Shown here piece by piece: positions 7,977 through 16,489 of a DNA stretch of 64,000 nt; position 1 is the stretch's first letter; each line of letters opens with the position of its first letter. Position numbers and translations under genes: made by a program. Where the stretch lies: the NCBI GenBank assembly GCA_947258795.1, contig CAMYJU010000007.1:45228-109227 (forward strand). Direction: 5' to 3'. This DNA comes from an uncultured Gammaproteobacteria bacterium (GTDB taxonomy: Bacteria > Pseudomonadota > Gammaproteobacteria > DRJJ01). The notes below the pieces were generated by a model, which had not been told where the DNA came from, did no database searches, and saw nothing but the letters and a program-made list of their open reading frames with translations.

Positions 7977-9116
7977 ATGCGAAAACAAGTTGTGATTGAT
8001 GATACTACTCTTCGTGATGGTGAACAGTCTGCCGGTGTTTCGTTTACTGTCGAAGAAAAAATCCAGATTGCAGCTCAGCTTGATCAGCTGGGTGTACCGG
8101 AACTTGAAATTGGCATACCTGCCATGGGTGCCGAAGAACGTGATTCAATCCAGGCTGTTGCCAGTCTCGGGCTGGATCTGAACCTTTTGGTCTGGAGCAG
8201 GATGCGTCGAGACGATTTGTATCTGAGCCGGTCATTAGGTGTTGACATGATCGACTTGTCCATACCTGTTTCTGATCAGCAGATTTCAAAAAAATTGCAC
8301 AAGAACCGCTCCTGGGTCCTGCAGGAAGTTGCCAGACAGGTTCCCGCAGCTACTGACTTGGGGTTGAAGGTGTGTGTTGGTGGTGAAGACGCCTCCCGCG
8401 CTGATCCGGATTTTCTCTTGCAGGTAATTGAGGTGGCCCAACAGGCAGGCGCCAGCCGCTTCCGATTTGCGGATACGCTGGGGATCATGGAACCATTTTC
8501 GATCAGGGAACGCTTTAAAAGCATGCGAAGCAGCACAGATCTGGAACTTGAGATGCATGCGCATAACGACCTGGGCCTGGCGACTGCCAATACCGTGGCG
8601 GCAGTACAGGGTGGAGCCACTCATGTAAATACGACGGTGCATGGGCTTGGTGAAAGGGCAGGGAATGCACCACTCGAAGAAGTTGTCATGGCGCTTAGAC
8701 ATTTGCATGGGATAGAAAGCGGGGTAGATCTGCATGAATATTCATTATTATCCCAGCTTGTACAGGATGCATCGGGACGGCCAATTGCCTGGAATAAAAG
8801 CATAGTCGGTGAAGGTGCCTTTACACATGAGGCAGGTATACATGTGGATGGGCTGATCAAGGATACACATAACTATCAGTCAATCGATCCGGCAGAAGTT
8901 GGCAGGTCACACCAGTTCGTTCTGGGTAAACATTCAGGCACCAGTTCGGTACTAAGGGTATACGATGATCTGGGATTAATTCTTGATAGAGGCCAGGCCT
9001 CATCCATTCTTGACCGGATCAGAAGCTTTATAAGCAGTACCAAGAATGTTCCAAACAAGCTGGACCTGATAGGGTTTTACGATGACCTGGTCGGATCATG
9101 TGAGCTACAGGCATAA
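7977..9116 (+). CDS. nifV: Homocitrate synthase NifV
   Basis: NifV condenses acetyl-CoA with 2-oxoglutarate to make R-homocitrate, the organic ligand of the FeMo cofactor. From the ATG at 7977 (behind AGGTGG at 7963-7968) the protein has 379 residues. It opens with the [15 protein letters not shown] motif of the DRE-TIM metallolyase family. The catalytic barrel carries [13 protein letters not shown] (metal-binding HxH) and [14 protein letters not shown]. An in-frame GTG at 7965 with AAGGAA upstream is an alternative start that adds four residues. It heads a second nif operon that runs to clpX. Confidence 0.96.
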   Translation: MRKQVVIDDTTLRDGEQSAGVSFTVEEKIQIAAQLDQLGVPELEIGIPAMGAEERDSIQAVASLGLDLNLLVWSRMRRDDLYLSRSLGVDMIDLSIPVSDQQISKKLHKNRSWVLQEVARQVPAATDLGLKVCVGGEDASRADPDFLLQVIEVAQQAGASRFRFADTLGIMEPFSIRERFKSMRSSTDLELEMHAHNDLGLATANTVAAVQGGATHVNTTVHGLGERAGNAPLEEVVMALRHLHGIESGVDLHEYSLLSQLVQDASGRPIAWNKSIVGEGAFTHEAGIHVDGLIKDTHNYQSIDPAEVGRSHQFVLGKHSGTSSVLRVYDDLGLILDRGQASSILDRIRSFISSTKNVPNKLDLIGFYDDLVGSCELQA

Positions 9117-9130
9117 GCGGGCAATCAAAT

Positions 9131-9949
9131 ATGGATACGGGATATCAGATGAAATCAGCAGTGACCGAGGAAGAATCCCGCGAGCAGAAAAAGCCGGGAC
9201 TTTGGGCGAAGATGCGTGATGATGTGTCATGTGTATTTGAACGGGATCCGGCAGCAAGAAACCGTTTTGAGGTTTTGACAACCTACCCGGGTGTTCACGC
9301 CATTCTGGTCTACCGGGTCAGTCATGGTTTGTGGGTACGTGGATGGAAGTACACAGCCCGACTGCTTACCTATTTTGCGAGGATGTTTACCAATATAGAA
9401 ATCCACCCGGGAGCAAGCATCGGGAGCAGGTTTTTTATTGATCATGGTACAGGTGTCGTGATAGGGGAAACGACCGAAATTGGAGATGATGTAACACTCT
9501 ATCATGGTGTCACGCTCGGAGGGACTACGTGGAGCAAGGGAAAGCGGCATCCGACTCTTAATGATGCTGTTGTAGTAGGAGCGGGGGCAAAGGTGCTGGG
9601 GCCGATAACCATTGGCAAGCATTCAAAGGTTGGTGCTAATTCTGTAGTGATCAACGATGTGCCGGAGCACAGAACCGTTGTTGGTATACCGGGCAAGGTT
9701 GTTCAAACCAGTAGTGATGCTGCACTTAATCCTTATGGCGTTGACCTTAATCATCATCTTATTCCCGACCCGGTTGCCGGTGCAATCAGTTGCCTGTTAG
9801 ACAGGGTCAGACTGGTGGAGCGAGAAGTTGGTGTTGGTGGATGTCTGCCGGGTATGGAGCCGGAGGAAGAATGTATAGATTGCGATGCCATTGATGTATG
9901 TGAATCGGACTCCAATAACAGAAACAAGGATAAAAGAGCGGTTTGTTAA
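9131..9949 (+). CDS. cysE: Serine O-acetyltransferase, nif-linked copy (NifP-type)
   Basis: The enzyme acetylates serine, the committed step of cysteine synthesis, and so feeds NifS with substrate. The 272-residue protein has a helical N-terminus, then left-handed beta-helix hexapeptide repeats ([19 protein letters not shown]) with the catalytic His in DHGTG, and the [12 protein letters not shown] loop. The C-terminal tail is unusually acidic and Cys-rich ([15 protein letters not shown]). Position between nifV and the nifW group is the same as nifP in Azotobacter, where it is described as raising the cysteine supply during nitrogen fixation. The ATG at 9149 is a possible shorter start. Confidence 0.92.
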   Translation: MDTGYQMKSAVTEEESREQKKPGLWAKMRDDVSCVFERDPAARNRFEVLTTYPGVHAILVYRVSHGLWVRGWKYTARLLTYFARMFTNIEIHPGASIGSRFFIDHGTGVVIGETTEIGDDVTLYHGVTLGGTTWSKGKRHPTLNDAVVVGAGAKVLGPITIGKHSKVGANSVVINDVPEHRTVVGIPGKVVQTSSDAALNPYGVDLNHHLIPDPVAGAISCLLDRVRLVEREVGVGGCLPGMEPEEECIDCDAIDVCESDSNNRNKDKRAVC

Positions 9950-9957
9950 GGAATAGT

Positions 9958-10512
9958 ATGATGGATTTTCTTGATTTTGAAGGACGTGATCTTTATTTCG
10001 ATTCACCCAATAGCAGCAAGGTTGATGAGCTGATTCATTTGTCCTCAGAGGCCTATCCGGATGACAAGGCGGAATACTATTTACTAAGAAGCTATTTTTA
10101 TGAGCCTGACAATCTTAGTGTGTTGGTGGCGTTGTATCGTTACTACTATTACCAGCATCAGTATGAAAGGGCACTCAATGTTGCAGAACGGGCACTGGAG
10201 GTGTCGGGAAAACAGCTTGGGTATATGGTCGGTTGGGAGGATCTAAATCAGGCAAGTCTGGGAAATGGTGTGCTGGTGTCTATGGGGCTGACCCGTTTTT
10301 ACCTGTTAGGCCTGAAGGCTTCAGCATATTTGTTAATGAGACTGGATGATCTGGACGGTGCAATACAACGTTTATCAAAAATCCAGGAGCTGGATCCAGC
10401 TGATCAGTTTGGTGTTAATGACCTGCTGGCGATCGCCAGGAGAAGACTCAATGAGCAGGAAATAGAGAAGCTTGGTAGTGACAAGGTCAGCGCATTGCAA
10501 AGCTATCGATAA
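9958..10512 (+). CDS. TPR-like protein of the nif operon
   Basis: This 184-residue protein starts at the ATG at 9958 behind AAGGAA; the preceding TTG at 9943 lies inside cysE. Its sequence is mostly helical with TPR-like pairs, for example LRSYFYEPDNLSVLVALYRY, then YERALNVAERALEV, then DLDGAIQRLSKIQELDPAD. No catalytic motif is visible. A gene of this size sits between cysE and nifW in Azotobacter-type operons. A scaffold or chaperone role in nitrogenase maturation is likely from context, but no function is known to me. Confidence 0.8.
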   Translation: MMDFLDFEGRDLYFDSPNSSKVDELIHLSSEAYPDDKAEYYLLRSYFYEPDNLSVLVALYRYYYYQHQYERALNVAERALEVSGKQLGYMVGWEDLNQASLGNGVLVSMGLTRFYLLGLKASAYLLMRLDDLDGAIQRLSKIQELDPADQFGVNDLLAIARRRLNEQEIEKLGSDKVSALQSYR

Positions 10513-10527
10513 CAAGAGGTTAAACTT

Positions 10528-10848
10528 ATGTCTGTAGAAGAGCTTGAAATGGATATGGAAGAATTGGTCAGTGCAGAGGATTTTCTGGACTACTTTGAAA
10601 TCGAGTATGAACCGTCTGTTGTTCATGTAAACAGGTTGCACATACTGCAGCGCTTTCATGACTACATTGCTGAGGTAGCAGAGTTGCCTAAGGAAGTGGA
10701 TGAATTAAGAGGTCTGTATCGGGACTTGCTGGTGGGGGCATATGAAGATTTTGTGCGCTCGGATGCGTTGACTGAAAAGGTCTTCAAGGTATTTCATATG
10801 CATGAGCCTCAGGAGACATTTGTGCCACTTTCAAGCCTCAAGCAATAA
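10528..10848 (+). CDS. nifW: Nitrogenase-stabilising/protective protein NifW
   Basis: NifW is a small protein that binds the MoFe protein during P-cluster maturation and protects it from oxygen. The 106 residues include the family core AEDFLDYFEIEYEPSVVHVN and HILQRFHDYI, followed by the C-terminal VFKVFHMHEPQETFVPL. Length is normal. It lies 15 bp after the TPR-like gene and 9 bp before nifZ, the standard nifW-nifZ-nifM order. Confidence 0.93.
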   Translation: MSVEELEMDMEELVSAEDFLDYFEIEYEPSVVHVNRLHILQRFHDYIAEVAELPKEVDELRGLYRDLLVGAYEDFVRSDALTEKVFKVFHMHEPQETFVPLSSLKQ

Positions 10849-10857
10849 GGTGATGCC

Positions 10858-11325
10858 TTGAAAACACTGTTTCATGAAGGCGACACTGTCCGGGTTATCA
10901 GGAATATCCGGAATGATGGGACATTCCCTGGTAAAGAGATAGGTGAGTTGCTGGTCAGGCGTGGCAGTACCGGCCATGTACAGAGTATTGGAACTTTTTT
11001 GCAGGATCAGATTATCTATTCTGTCCACTTTATTGATGATAACAGCATGATAGGTTGTCGTGAAGAAGAGTTGATAGGTGGTGATGAGCCATGGCTACCA
11101 AGCAAATTCGAGTTCAGAGACAAGGTGATTAGTGAAAAGACACTGGTTATCAATGGTGAAACAATTGTTGAAAGAGGCATGGAAGGCGAGATAGTCAAGG
11201 TTATAAATGAGGATAGAGGAGTGTTTCAATATCATGTTCGTTTCCCAGGGCGTACACTGCAAGTACCTGAATCTGCATTGACATCGGCTACAGCACCGGA
11301 ACGACAGGTGGAGATGTCAGAATGA
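10858..11325 (+). CDS. nifZ: NifZ, P-cluster maturation factor
   Basis: NifZ acts with the nitrogenase Fe protein in forming the second P-cluster of the MoFe protein. The 155-residue protein shows the hallmark VRVIRNIRNDGTFPGKE, GSTGHVQSIGTFLQDQ and IIYSVHF segments, closing with CREEEL. A second, weaker NifZ-like half follows (GMEGEIVKVINEDRGVFQYH). The start is a TTG at 10858 behind AAGGTG, because the nearby ATG at 10853 stops after two codons. It overlaps nifM by four bases. A single-domain relative is encoded on the other strand at 4827. Confidence 0.95.
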   Translation: MKTLFHEGDTVRVIRNIRNDGTFPGKEIGELLVRRGSTGHVQSIGTFLQDQIIYSVHFIDDNSMIGCREEELIGGDEPWLPSKFEFRDKVISEKTLVINGETIVERGMEGEIVKVINEDRGVFQYHVRFPGRTLQVPESALTSATAPERQVEMSE

Positions 11326-12203
11326 GTAGCTCCAGCTCAATTAAATCATATCAGGAAGTTTCTTCTTCTGTTTATGCCTATCATATGTTGCGTTGTGCGG
11401 TAGACAAATACCATAAATCTGTACAAGACCTGAATCAGAAACAGTATGAGGATGTATCACGTAAAGCTGAAAAGGCCCATAAGCTGGAGTCAATGGTGCT
11501 CTCCACGGATGAGGCAAGGAGAGTCGTTATCCCTGAATACGATGTCAATGCTGCTATAAAAGAGGTGGCAGGCCGTTATGAAAGTGAGGAAGATTTCGTT
11601 CGGGATATGGAGCGGAATAACCTCGATAAAGAAATATTGCGACAGGCATTGCACCGGGAACTGGTATTTAATGCAGTAATGGGAAAAGTGGCTAGTCAGA
11701 GTGCAACAACCAGCGATCTGGATGTACGTGTTTTTTATGAGTTGCACAGAGACAGGTTTTCTGTACCAGAATCCAGGGCAGCCAGCCATATTCTCGTAAC
11801 CATTAACTCTGAATATCATGAAAATAGCCGCGATGCAGCATTTGCGCGTATTAACAAGATTGCAGTAAAAGTCCAGAACAATCCGAATCGTTTCCCGTCA
11901 CAGGCAAAAAAATATTCTGAATGTCCTACTGCCCTGGAGGGGGGTACGCTGGGGGTAGTCCAGAGAGGCGTGCTTTTCCCCGAGATTGATCAGGTTCTTT
12001 TTGAGATGGAGGAAGGCAAGGTCAGCGATATTATCGAGACTGAACTGGGATTCCATCTTGTCTACTGTACAAAGATACATAAAGCCAAGGCGCAGCCGCT
12101 TTCAATGATATATGAAAGGATTCAGGCAATGCTGGATGAAAGAAAGCGCAGGAGCTGTCAAAAGGCATGGATAAAAAAGATAACAGAAGGAAGTGTAGTA
12201 TGA
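11322..12203 (+). CDS. nifM: NifM, PpiC-type peptidyl-prolyl isomerase
   Basis: NifM is the chaperone/isomerase needed for folding of the nitrogenase Fe protein NifH. The 293-residue protein has a helical N-terminal chaperone half (about residues 1-130) and a C-terminal parvulin (PpiC) domain with ESRAASHILV, GGTLGVVQRGVLFPEID and VSDIIETELGFHLVYC. It has no signal peptide, as expected for the cytoplasmic NifM group. It overlaps both nifZ and clpX by four bases (ATGA). Confidence 0.94.
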   Translation: MSSSSSIKSYQEVSSSVYAYHMLRCAVDKYHKSVQDLNQKQYEDVSRKAEKAHKLESMVLSTDEARRVVIPEYDVNAAIKEVAGRYESEEDFVRDMERNNLDKEILRQALHRELVFNAVMGKVASQSATTSDLDVRVFYELHRDRFSVPESRAASHILVTINSEYHENSRDAAFARINKIAVKVQNNPNRFPSQAKKYSECPTALEGGTLGVVQRGVLFPEIDQVLFEMEEGKVSDIIETELGFHLVYCTKIHKAKAQPLSMIYERIQAMLDERKRRSCQKAWIKKITEGSVV

Positions 12204-13492
12204 ATGACGAAACCGGGTTGACATGTTCCTTCTGTGGTGAAGTCCAGGCGCCGGATATGCCACTGATAGCAGGTACCAGTGGCCATATTTGTCAATCCTG
12301 TGTCCGTCTTGCCTCCCAGGTGGTCAGCAGTTGGGGCAGGAGGCAGTCAGTAAACAATCCGATAAAGAAACCTCCTGTTCCACTGGTTATAAAACAGGCC
12401 CTGGATAATTACATTATTGGTCAGGACGATGCAAAAGAAGCCATGTCTGTGGCTGTCTATAATCATTACAAGCGGTTGGTGGCAGAAAGCAAGACGTCCG
12501 GTATGGAATTTTCCGATAATGAAATTGAAGTAGACAAGTCAAATATTTTGCTGATCGGTCCGACAGGTACGGGTAAAACCTTGCTGGTAAGTACACTGGC
12601 AAAAATCGTCAATGTGCCGTTTGTCATTGCAGATGCAACTACAATGACACAGGCCGGATATGTTGGTGAAGATGTAGAAAGTGTTCTCTACAGACTGGTT
12701 GATGCGGCAGACGGGAATATTGCCCTGGCGGAATGGGGTATTGTGTATATTGATGAAATAGACAAGATTGCTCGTAGGGACGAGTCGGCTCATGGTGCCC
12801 GTGATATTTCTGGCGAGGGTGTCCAGCAGGCGCTGTTGAAACTGGTTGAAGGCACACAGGTAAAACTGACTGATAAATCAAAGCGAAAGGAAAACGCCAG
12901 TGAAGTCATGATTGATACACGCAATATCCTGTTTATCGTGGGTGGCGCATTTGCTGGCATTGAAAAAATAATCACCAATCGCGTCAGTCCCAAAACAACT
13001 GAAATCGGATTTCATGCCGACCCTGTTGTTAAATTTGAGCAAGAGCAGACGGAACTGATCGAAGAAATCACGCCGGACGATTTAAGATACTTTGGACTGA
13101 TACCTGAATTTATCGGTCGGTTCCCGGTCATAACAAAACTGATGGAGCTGGATGAGGAAGCGCTGGTTCGTATACTGAAAGAGCCAAAGAATGCACTGGT
13201 TCGGCAGTACCAGAAACTGTTTCAGTACGATGAGGTAGAGCTGGAGTTTACCGATTCCGCTTTACATGCAATCAGCAGGCAGGCACTTGATCGTGGAACA
13301 GGTGCAAGGGGACTGCGTGGCGTAATTGAATCCATATTACAACGTAGTATGTTCGAGATTCCATCAGAAGATACGAAGATATCTAAATGCTGTATTGATA
13401 TACATGAAGACTCTGAAGGTTTTGTAATAGATAAAATCTGTGATGAAAATGATGAGGATACAGATAAGGAGAAGGTAAGTATGTCTTCGTAA
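12200..13492 (+). CDS. clpX: ClpX-type AAA+ unfoldase, nif operon copy
   Basis: The 430-residue protein carries the N-terminal zinc-binding domain (Cys9, Cys12, Cys31, Cys34) and the AAA+ core with Walker A GPTGTGKT, pore loop GYVG and Walker B IVYIDEIDK. It also has sensor region GLIPEFIGRFPV and the arginine-containing TGARGLRGVIE. The EIGF loop used to dock onto ClpP is retained (TEIGFHADP), so it may still work with ClpP. It differs from housekeeping ClpX by a short, acidic C-terminus and a divergent linker. Azotobacter has a second clpX at this same place, implicated in turnover of nif proteins. The start at 12200 overlaps nifM; the 12167 frame start lies inside nifM. Confidence 0.93.
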   Translation: MNDETGLTCSFCGEVQAPDMPLIAGTSGHICQSCVRLASQVVSSWGRRQSVNNPIKKPPVPLVIKQALDNYIIGQDDAKEAMSVAVYNHYKRLVAESKTSGMEFSDNEIEVDKSNILLIGPTGTGKTLLVSTLAKIVNVPFVIADATTMTQAGYVGEDVESVLYRLVDAADGNIALAEWGIVYIDEIDKIARRDESAHGARDISGEGVQQALLKLVEGTQVKLTDKSKRKENASEVMIDTRNILFIVGGAFAGIEKIITNRVSPKTTEIGFHADPVVKFEQEQTELIEEITPDDLRYFGLIPEFIGRFPVITKLMELDEEALVRILKEPKNALVRQYQKLFQYDEVELEFTDSALHAISRQALDRGTGARGLRGVIESILQRSMFEIPSEDTKISKCCIDIHEDSEGFVIDKICDENDEDTDKEKVSMSS

Positions 13493-14003
13493 CCAACCGT
13501 ATTATGGTAATCCCTCATTAATAATGGTTCCCAGAAGCTGACCAAAGATGGACCACACTATGCCAAAACAAGTCAAAAGTTGACTAAAATTGCTCAACTT
13601 TATGAAATGGTAAAAATTGTAACTTATTGAAAGTAATATAAATTGCAAAACGAATTGGTGGAGGCGGCGGGAATGAATATGCCATATCAGTCATACTGAG
13701 ACGACTATACATCGATGATCTGTCTTGATCATGTTCCAGAATTTACCCACGATCTTACTGGCCCTGGTTATTTCTTCGATCAGGATCGAAGATGAGCATC
13801 ACAACGCAGCTTAAAGCCAAATACAGCCTTTACTCTGCCCATCAGTAGGCTCGTGATCTCATACGAGACTTGTACAAGCTGCCTGAGCAGCCTGCGTCTG
13901 TCCTAGGCAAGATTAGACTGGATGATCTTGTTACCAAGGTAGAAATAGCTTTTCAGGATACTAATTTCAGATCATTTCGTTGCCGGAATGCCAGTTTCTC
14001 AGT
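13493..14003. other. Intergenic stretch without a recognisable gene
   Basis: No convincing coding frame is seen on either strand; reading frames are short and broken. Just downstream of clpX there is a perfect 8-bp inverted repeat, AAAGTTGA (13576-13583) and TCAACTTT (13594-13601), with a 10-nt loop. It may be a weak terminator or a processing hairpin for the nif operon. Confidence 0.5.
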
Positions 14004-14338
14004 AGTGATTTGTTAGGTATTCCAGCAAAGTGTTTAAACCGGTTATTTATATATAACAATGAGTTATATTAATTTTTATATCTACGAACCAGGCGGTCGC
14101 ACGTTCGACAAGCAGCGATAGCTGCGCAGAACGGAGCGCAGCGACGGCCCCGACAAATTCGTCTGGAACGAATTTGAACAGCGGAGTAAAGCGACGCTGG
14201 CCCGAAAGGGCGGAGGGCAGGTAGCCCGGAGTAACGGTGATGGCACTAGCCCCTCGACAATAGAACGCTTTCAGCGTTCATTATGGATACCCTACCCACC
14301 GGCCCGGTGGGTCAGGGCATATCGTGCCAGGCGCGCCA
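14004..14338 (+). repeat. tRNA-Arg(ACG) 3'-half repeat, copy A, with structured T-loop insert
   Basis: 14082-14108 reads as the anticodon loop, anticodon stem, variable loop and 5' T-stem of tRNA-Arg(ACG) (CTACGAACCAGGCGGTC, then GCACGTTCGA). 14321-14338 completes the T-stem and acceptor strand to CCA. A 212-bp insert (14109-14320) splits the T-loop. The insert contains hairpins GCAGC/GCTGC (14112-14125), AATTCGT/ACGAATT, GCCC-GAAA-GGGC, GAACGCT/AGCGTTC and CCCACCG/CGGTGGG. Left of the tRNA part a block with GTGATTTGTTAGGTATTCCAG is shared with copy B. Confidence 0.85.
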
Positions 14339-14347
14339 TACAAATAG

Positions 14348-14374
14348 AAAAGGGTCCCAGCGGGGCCCTTTTTT
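14348..14374 (+). terminator. Terminator-like hairpin after repeat copy A
   Basis: AAAAGGGTCCC and GGGGCCCTTTT pair around a 3-nt loop with one T-G wobble and continue into a T-run. It sits where a tRNA terminator would be. Confidence 0.75.
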
Positions 14375-14507
14375 ATTTGTCTAGTCTATCGACAGGATTC
14401 GAAGGTGCTACGTATCTATAGGTAAGGTAATCATAAGTGAGTGAGTATTTTCAGATGCTTCAGAAGAATGGATTCTAAAACTTGATTTTTACTGCAAACA
14501 GACATAT

Positions 14508-14535
14508 TGTTACCATATAACATTAAGTGGTTACA
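14508..14535 (+). promoter_or_regulatory. Inverted repeat at the abiE start, putative AbiEi operator
   Basis: TGTTACCA (14508-14515) and TGGTTACA (14528-14535) form an inverted repeat matching at seven of eight positions, ending 2 bp before the abiEi ATG. AbiEi antitoxins are known to repress their own operon by binding inverted repeats, so this is a plausible autoregulatory site. Confidence 0.55.
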
Positions 14536-14537
14536 TT

Positions 14538-15146
14538 ATGTCTATCCAAGAAAACAATATTGATCCAGAAGAAATATTCCGCCAACACGGTGGCCAGCTC
14601 CGTATGAGTGATGTCATCAAATACGGCATATCCCGCTATATCCTTTATAAAATGAGGGATAATGGTGTTCTGGAGCAGGTTTCCAGAGGGATTTACCGGC
14701 TGGTGGAGCTTCCACCCATCAGTCAGCCTGATCTGGTCACAGTGAGCCTGCGCTTCCCTAAGGCAGTTATTTGCCTGATCTCAGCCCTCTCGTTTCATGA
14801 GATGACGGCCCAGATACCCCATGAAGTATCAGTCGCTGTACCTCGTGGAGCCAGAATGCCTTCCCTGGACTATCCCCCCGTTCATGCGTACAAGTTTTCA
14901 GCTGATGCGTTTGAAGCCGGAATTGAAAAGCATCAGATTGATGGAGTCACTGTGCAAATCTACAGTGCTGAGAAAACGCTGGCTGATTGTTTTAAGTACC
15001 GCAATAAACTGGGAATGGATGTGGTACTGGAAGCCCTGAAATTCTTCCGTGGTCAGAAGAAATTCAACCTGGAAAAGCTGCTTGAATATGCGCGGGTATG
15101 TCGTGTTGAAAAGGTTATAAAGCCTTATCTGGAGGCCAGTCTGTGA
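14538..15146 (+). CDS. abiEi: AbiEi-type antitoxin / transcriptional regulator
   Basis: This 202-residue protein has an N-terminal winged helix (GGQLRMSDVIKYGISRYILY, then VLEQVSRGIYRLVELP). A C-terminal antitoxin domain contains SAEKTLADCFKYRNKLGMD, typical of AbiEi. In type IV systems AbiEi neutralises the AbiEii nucleotidyltransferase and represses the operon. It overlaps the toxin gene by four bases. The pair lies alone between two tRNA-Arg fragment repeats, like a small addiction or phage-defence module. Confidence 0.9.
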   Translation: MSIQENNIDPEEIFRQHGGQLRMSDVIKYGISRYILYKMRDNGVLEQVSRGIYRLVELPPISQPDLVTVSLRFPKAVICLISALSFHEMTAQIPHEVSVAVPRGARMPSLDYPPVHAYKFSADAFEAGIEKHQIDGVTVQIYSAEKTLADCFKYRNKLGMDVVLEALKFFRGQKKFNLEKLLEYARVCRVEKVIKPYLEASL

Positions 15147-16045
15147 ACAAGGGTACCCGTAATATCGCTACCTCAATCAGGCAAAAGCTTAAAAATCAGT
15201 CTATTCATGACAAACGACCTTTTGCGGAATTGCTGCAATATTATGCAATGGAACGTTTTCTTTATCGTTTGACCCAATCTGAGCATGCTGATCAATTTAT
15301 TCTGAAAGGTGCATTGATGCTCAGGGTTTGGGAATCACCTCAATTCCGTCCAACCAGGGACATTGATATGCTGGGTATAACCAGTAATGACGTAGATGAT
15401 ATCTGTGCCCAGGTAGCTGATATCATTTCTGTTGAAGTGAATGATGGCCTGATCTTTGACCCTTCTACTATACGCGGTGAAAGAATAAAAGAAGATGCAG
15501 ACTATGAAGGGGTTCGTGTGCGTTTTATTGGTACTTTAGAAAATGCACGCGTGCACATGCAAATCGATGTTGGTTTTGATGACATTGTTTACCCTCAGGC
15601 GAGTGAGGCTGATTTCCCCACTATTCTTGATTCACCCGTACCCAGGCTTCTTTGTTATAGTCGCGAAAGTGCCATTGCAGAAAAATTTGAGGCAATGCTG
15701 AAACTGGGTGAATTGAATAGCCGAATGAAGGACTTTTATGATATCTGGCTTTTATCCCGGCAGTTTGATTTTGACGGTAAAGATCTCGCAAAAGCTATAC
15801 AGTTAACACTTCAACACCGTGACACCCGGATACCCGAAGTTATCACGGCTTTTACAAGGAATTTCATCGAAATTAAACAGGCACAATGGGTGGCATTTCA
15901 TAAAAGACTGGCTCAGAAACATGTTCCGGCTGACTTTAATGAAATTGTCGCGAGTATAGAGAATTTCCTGGAGGTAATCGTAACTGCGCTTGTGTCGGGT
16001 ACCTCTGTTACACAACACTGGGTTGCACCGGATACATGGCGATAG
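15143..16045 (+). CDS. abiEii: AbiEii/AbiGii-type nucleotidyltransferase toxin
   Basis: The 300-residue toxin has the nucleotidyltransferase-fold motifs of the family: ILKGALMLRVW and RPTRDIDMLG (the metal-binding DxD, with the preceding Arg), then the AIAEKFEAMLKLG lysine motif and MKDFYDIWLL with the catalytic Asp. Related toxins (MenT-type) transfer nucleotides to tRNA acceptor ends; phage-abortive AbiE works through the same fold. The start overlaps abiEi (GTGA at 15143). The gene ends about 80 bp before the shared left block of repeat copy B. Confidence 0.9.
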   Translation: MNKGTRNIATSIRQKLKNQSIHDKRPFAELLQYYAMERFLYRLTQSEHADQFILKGALMLRVWESPQFRPTRDIDMLGITSNDVDDICAQVADIISVEVNDGLIFDPSTIRGERIKEDADYEGVRVRFIGTLENARVHMQIDVGFDDIVYPQASEADFPTILDSPVPRLLCYSRESAIAEKFEAMLKLGELNSRMKDFYDIWLLSRQFDFDGKDLAKAIQLTLQHRDTRIPEVITAFTRNFIEIKQAQWVAFHKRLAQKHVPADFNEIVASIENFLEVIVTALVSGTSVTQHWVAPDTWR

Positions 16046-16123
16046 CCTATCGATGCCTGGTATAAGCTAGCCGGGATGTAGTTGCATCTCTGCCGGAGTT
16101 TTGACGAAGTCTTTCCTTCCCGG

Positions 16124-16247
16124 TAATGATTTGTTAGGCAATTCAGCTTACTTACTATCTCCCATAACCAGATAATACAATAAGTTACAATAAATCCTAT
16201 AACTACGAACCAGGCGGTCGCACGTTTGAATCGTGCCGGGCGCGCCA
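16124..16247 (+). repeat. tRNA-Arg(ACG) 3'-half repeat, copy B, uninterrupted
   Basis: 16203-16247 is a continuous 45-nt copy of the 3' part of tRNA-Arg(ACG): CTACGAA anticodon loop, CCAGG stem, CGGTC variable loop, GCACG-TTTGAAT-CGTGC T-arm, CGGGCGC acceptor strand, G discriminator and CCA. No 5' half precedes it; the upstream sequence is AT-rich. The left block (TGATTTGTTAGGCAATTCAG) matches copy A. It is best read as an attachment-site duplicate left by integration at a tRNA gene. Confidence 0.9.
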
Positions 16248-16271
16248 TTTTTCCCTTCTAAAACAAGTATT

Positions 16272-16298
16272 AAAAGGCCTTCAATCGAAGGCCTTTTT
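16272..16298 (+). terminator. Terminator after repeat copy B
   Basis: AAAAGGCCTTC and GAAGGCCTTTT form a perfect 11-bp stem around AATC and run into T residues. This looks like an original tRNA terminator carried along with the fragment. Confidence 0.85.
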
Positions 16299-16489
16299 AC
16301 TGTTTGTGCTAATCAATTATTTCGTACTCTTTCTTGGCTATGTATTCACGAATTTAGTGTTTGGCTATAGATGTATGTAATGAAGTTATTTGTGGTATTA
16401 GTTGAGGAAGTTGGGTATTGACCAGGATCGGACCTAAGAGATATATAGGATATACTGCCGAAGCCGCCACCCAAAGCGGAATTCAGAGT

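Noticed and set aside
16045..16139. Integron attC site after the AbiE module (GCCTATC ... CCGGGA ... TCCCGG ... GTTAGGC)
   Set aside because: The outer and inner boxes pair loosely, but their spacings (19 and 9 nt) are asymmetric, the left core deviates, and no integron integrase is present. The tRNA-Arg fragment explains the boundary better.
14082..16247. Functional tRNA-Arg gene
   Set aside because: Only the 3' half from the anticodon loop onward is present in every copy; the 5' acceptor, D-arm and 5' anticodon stem are missing.
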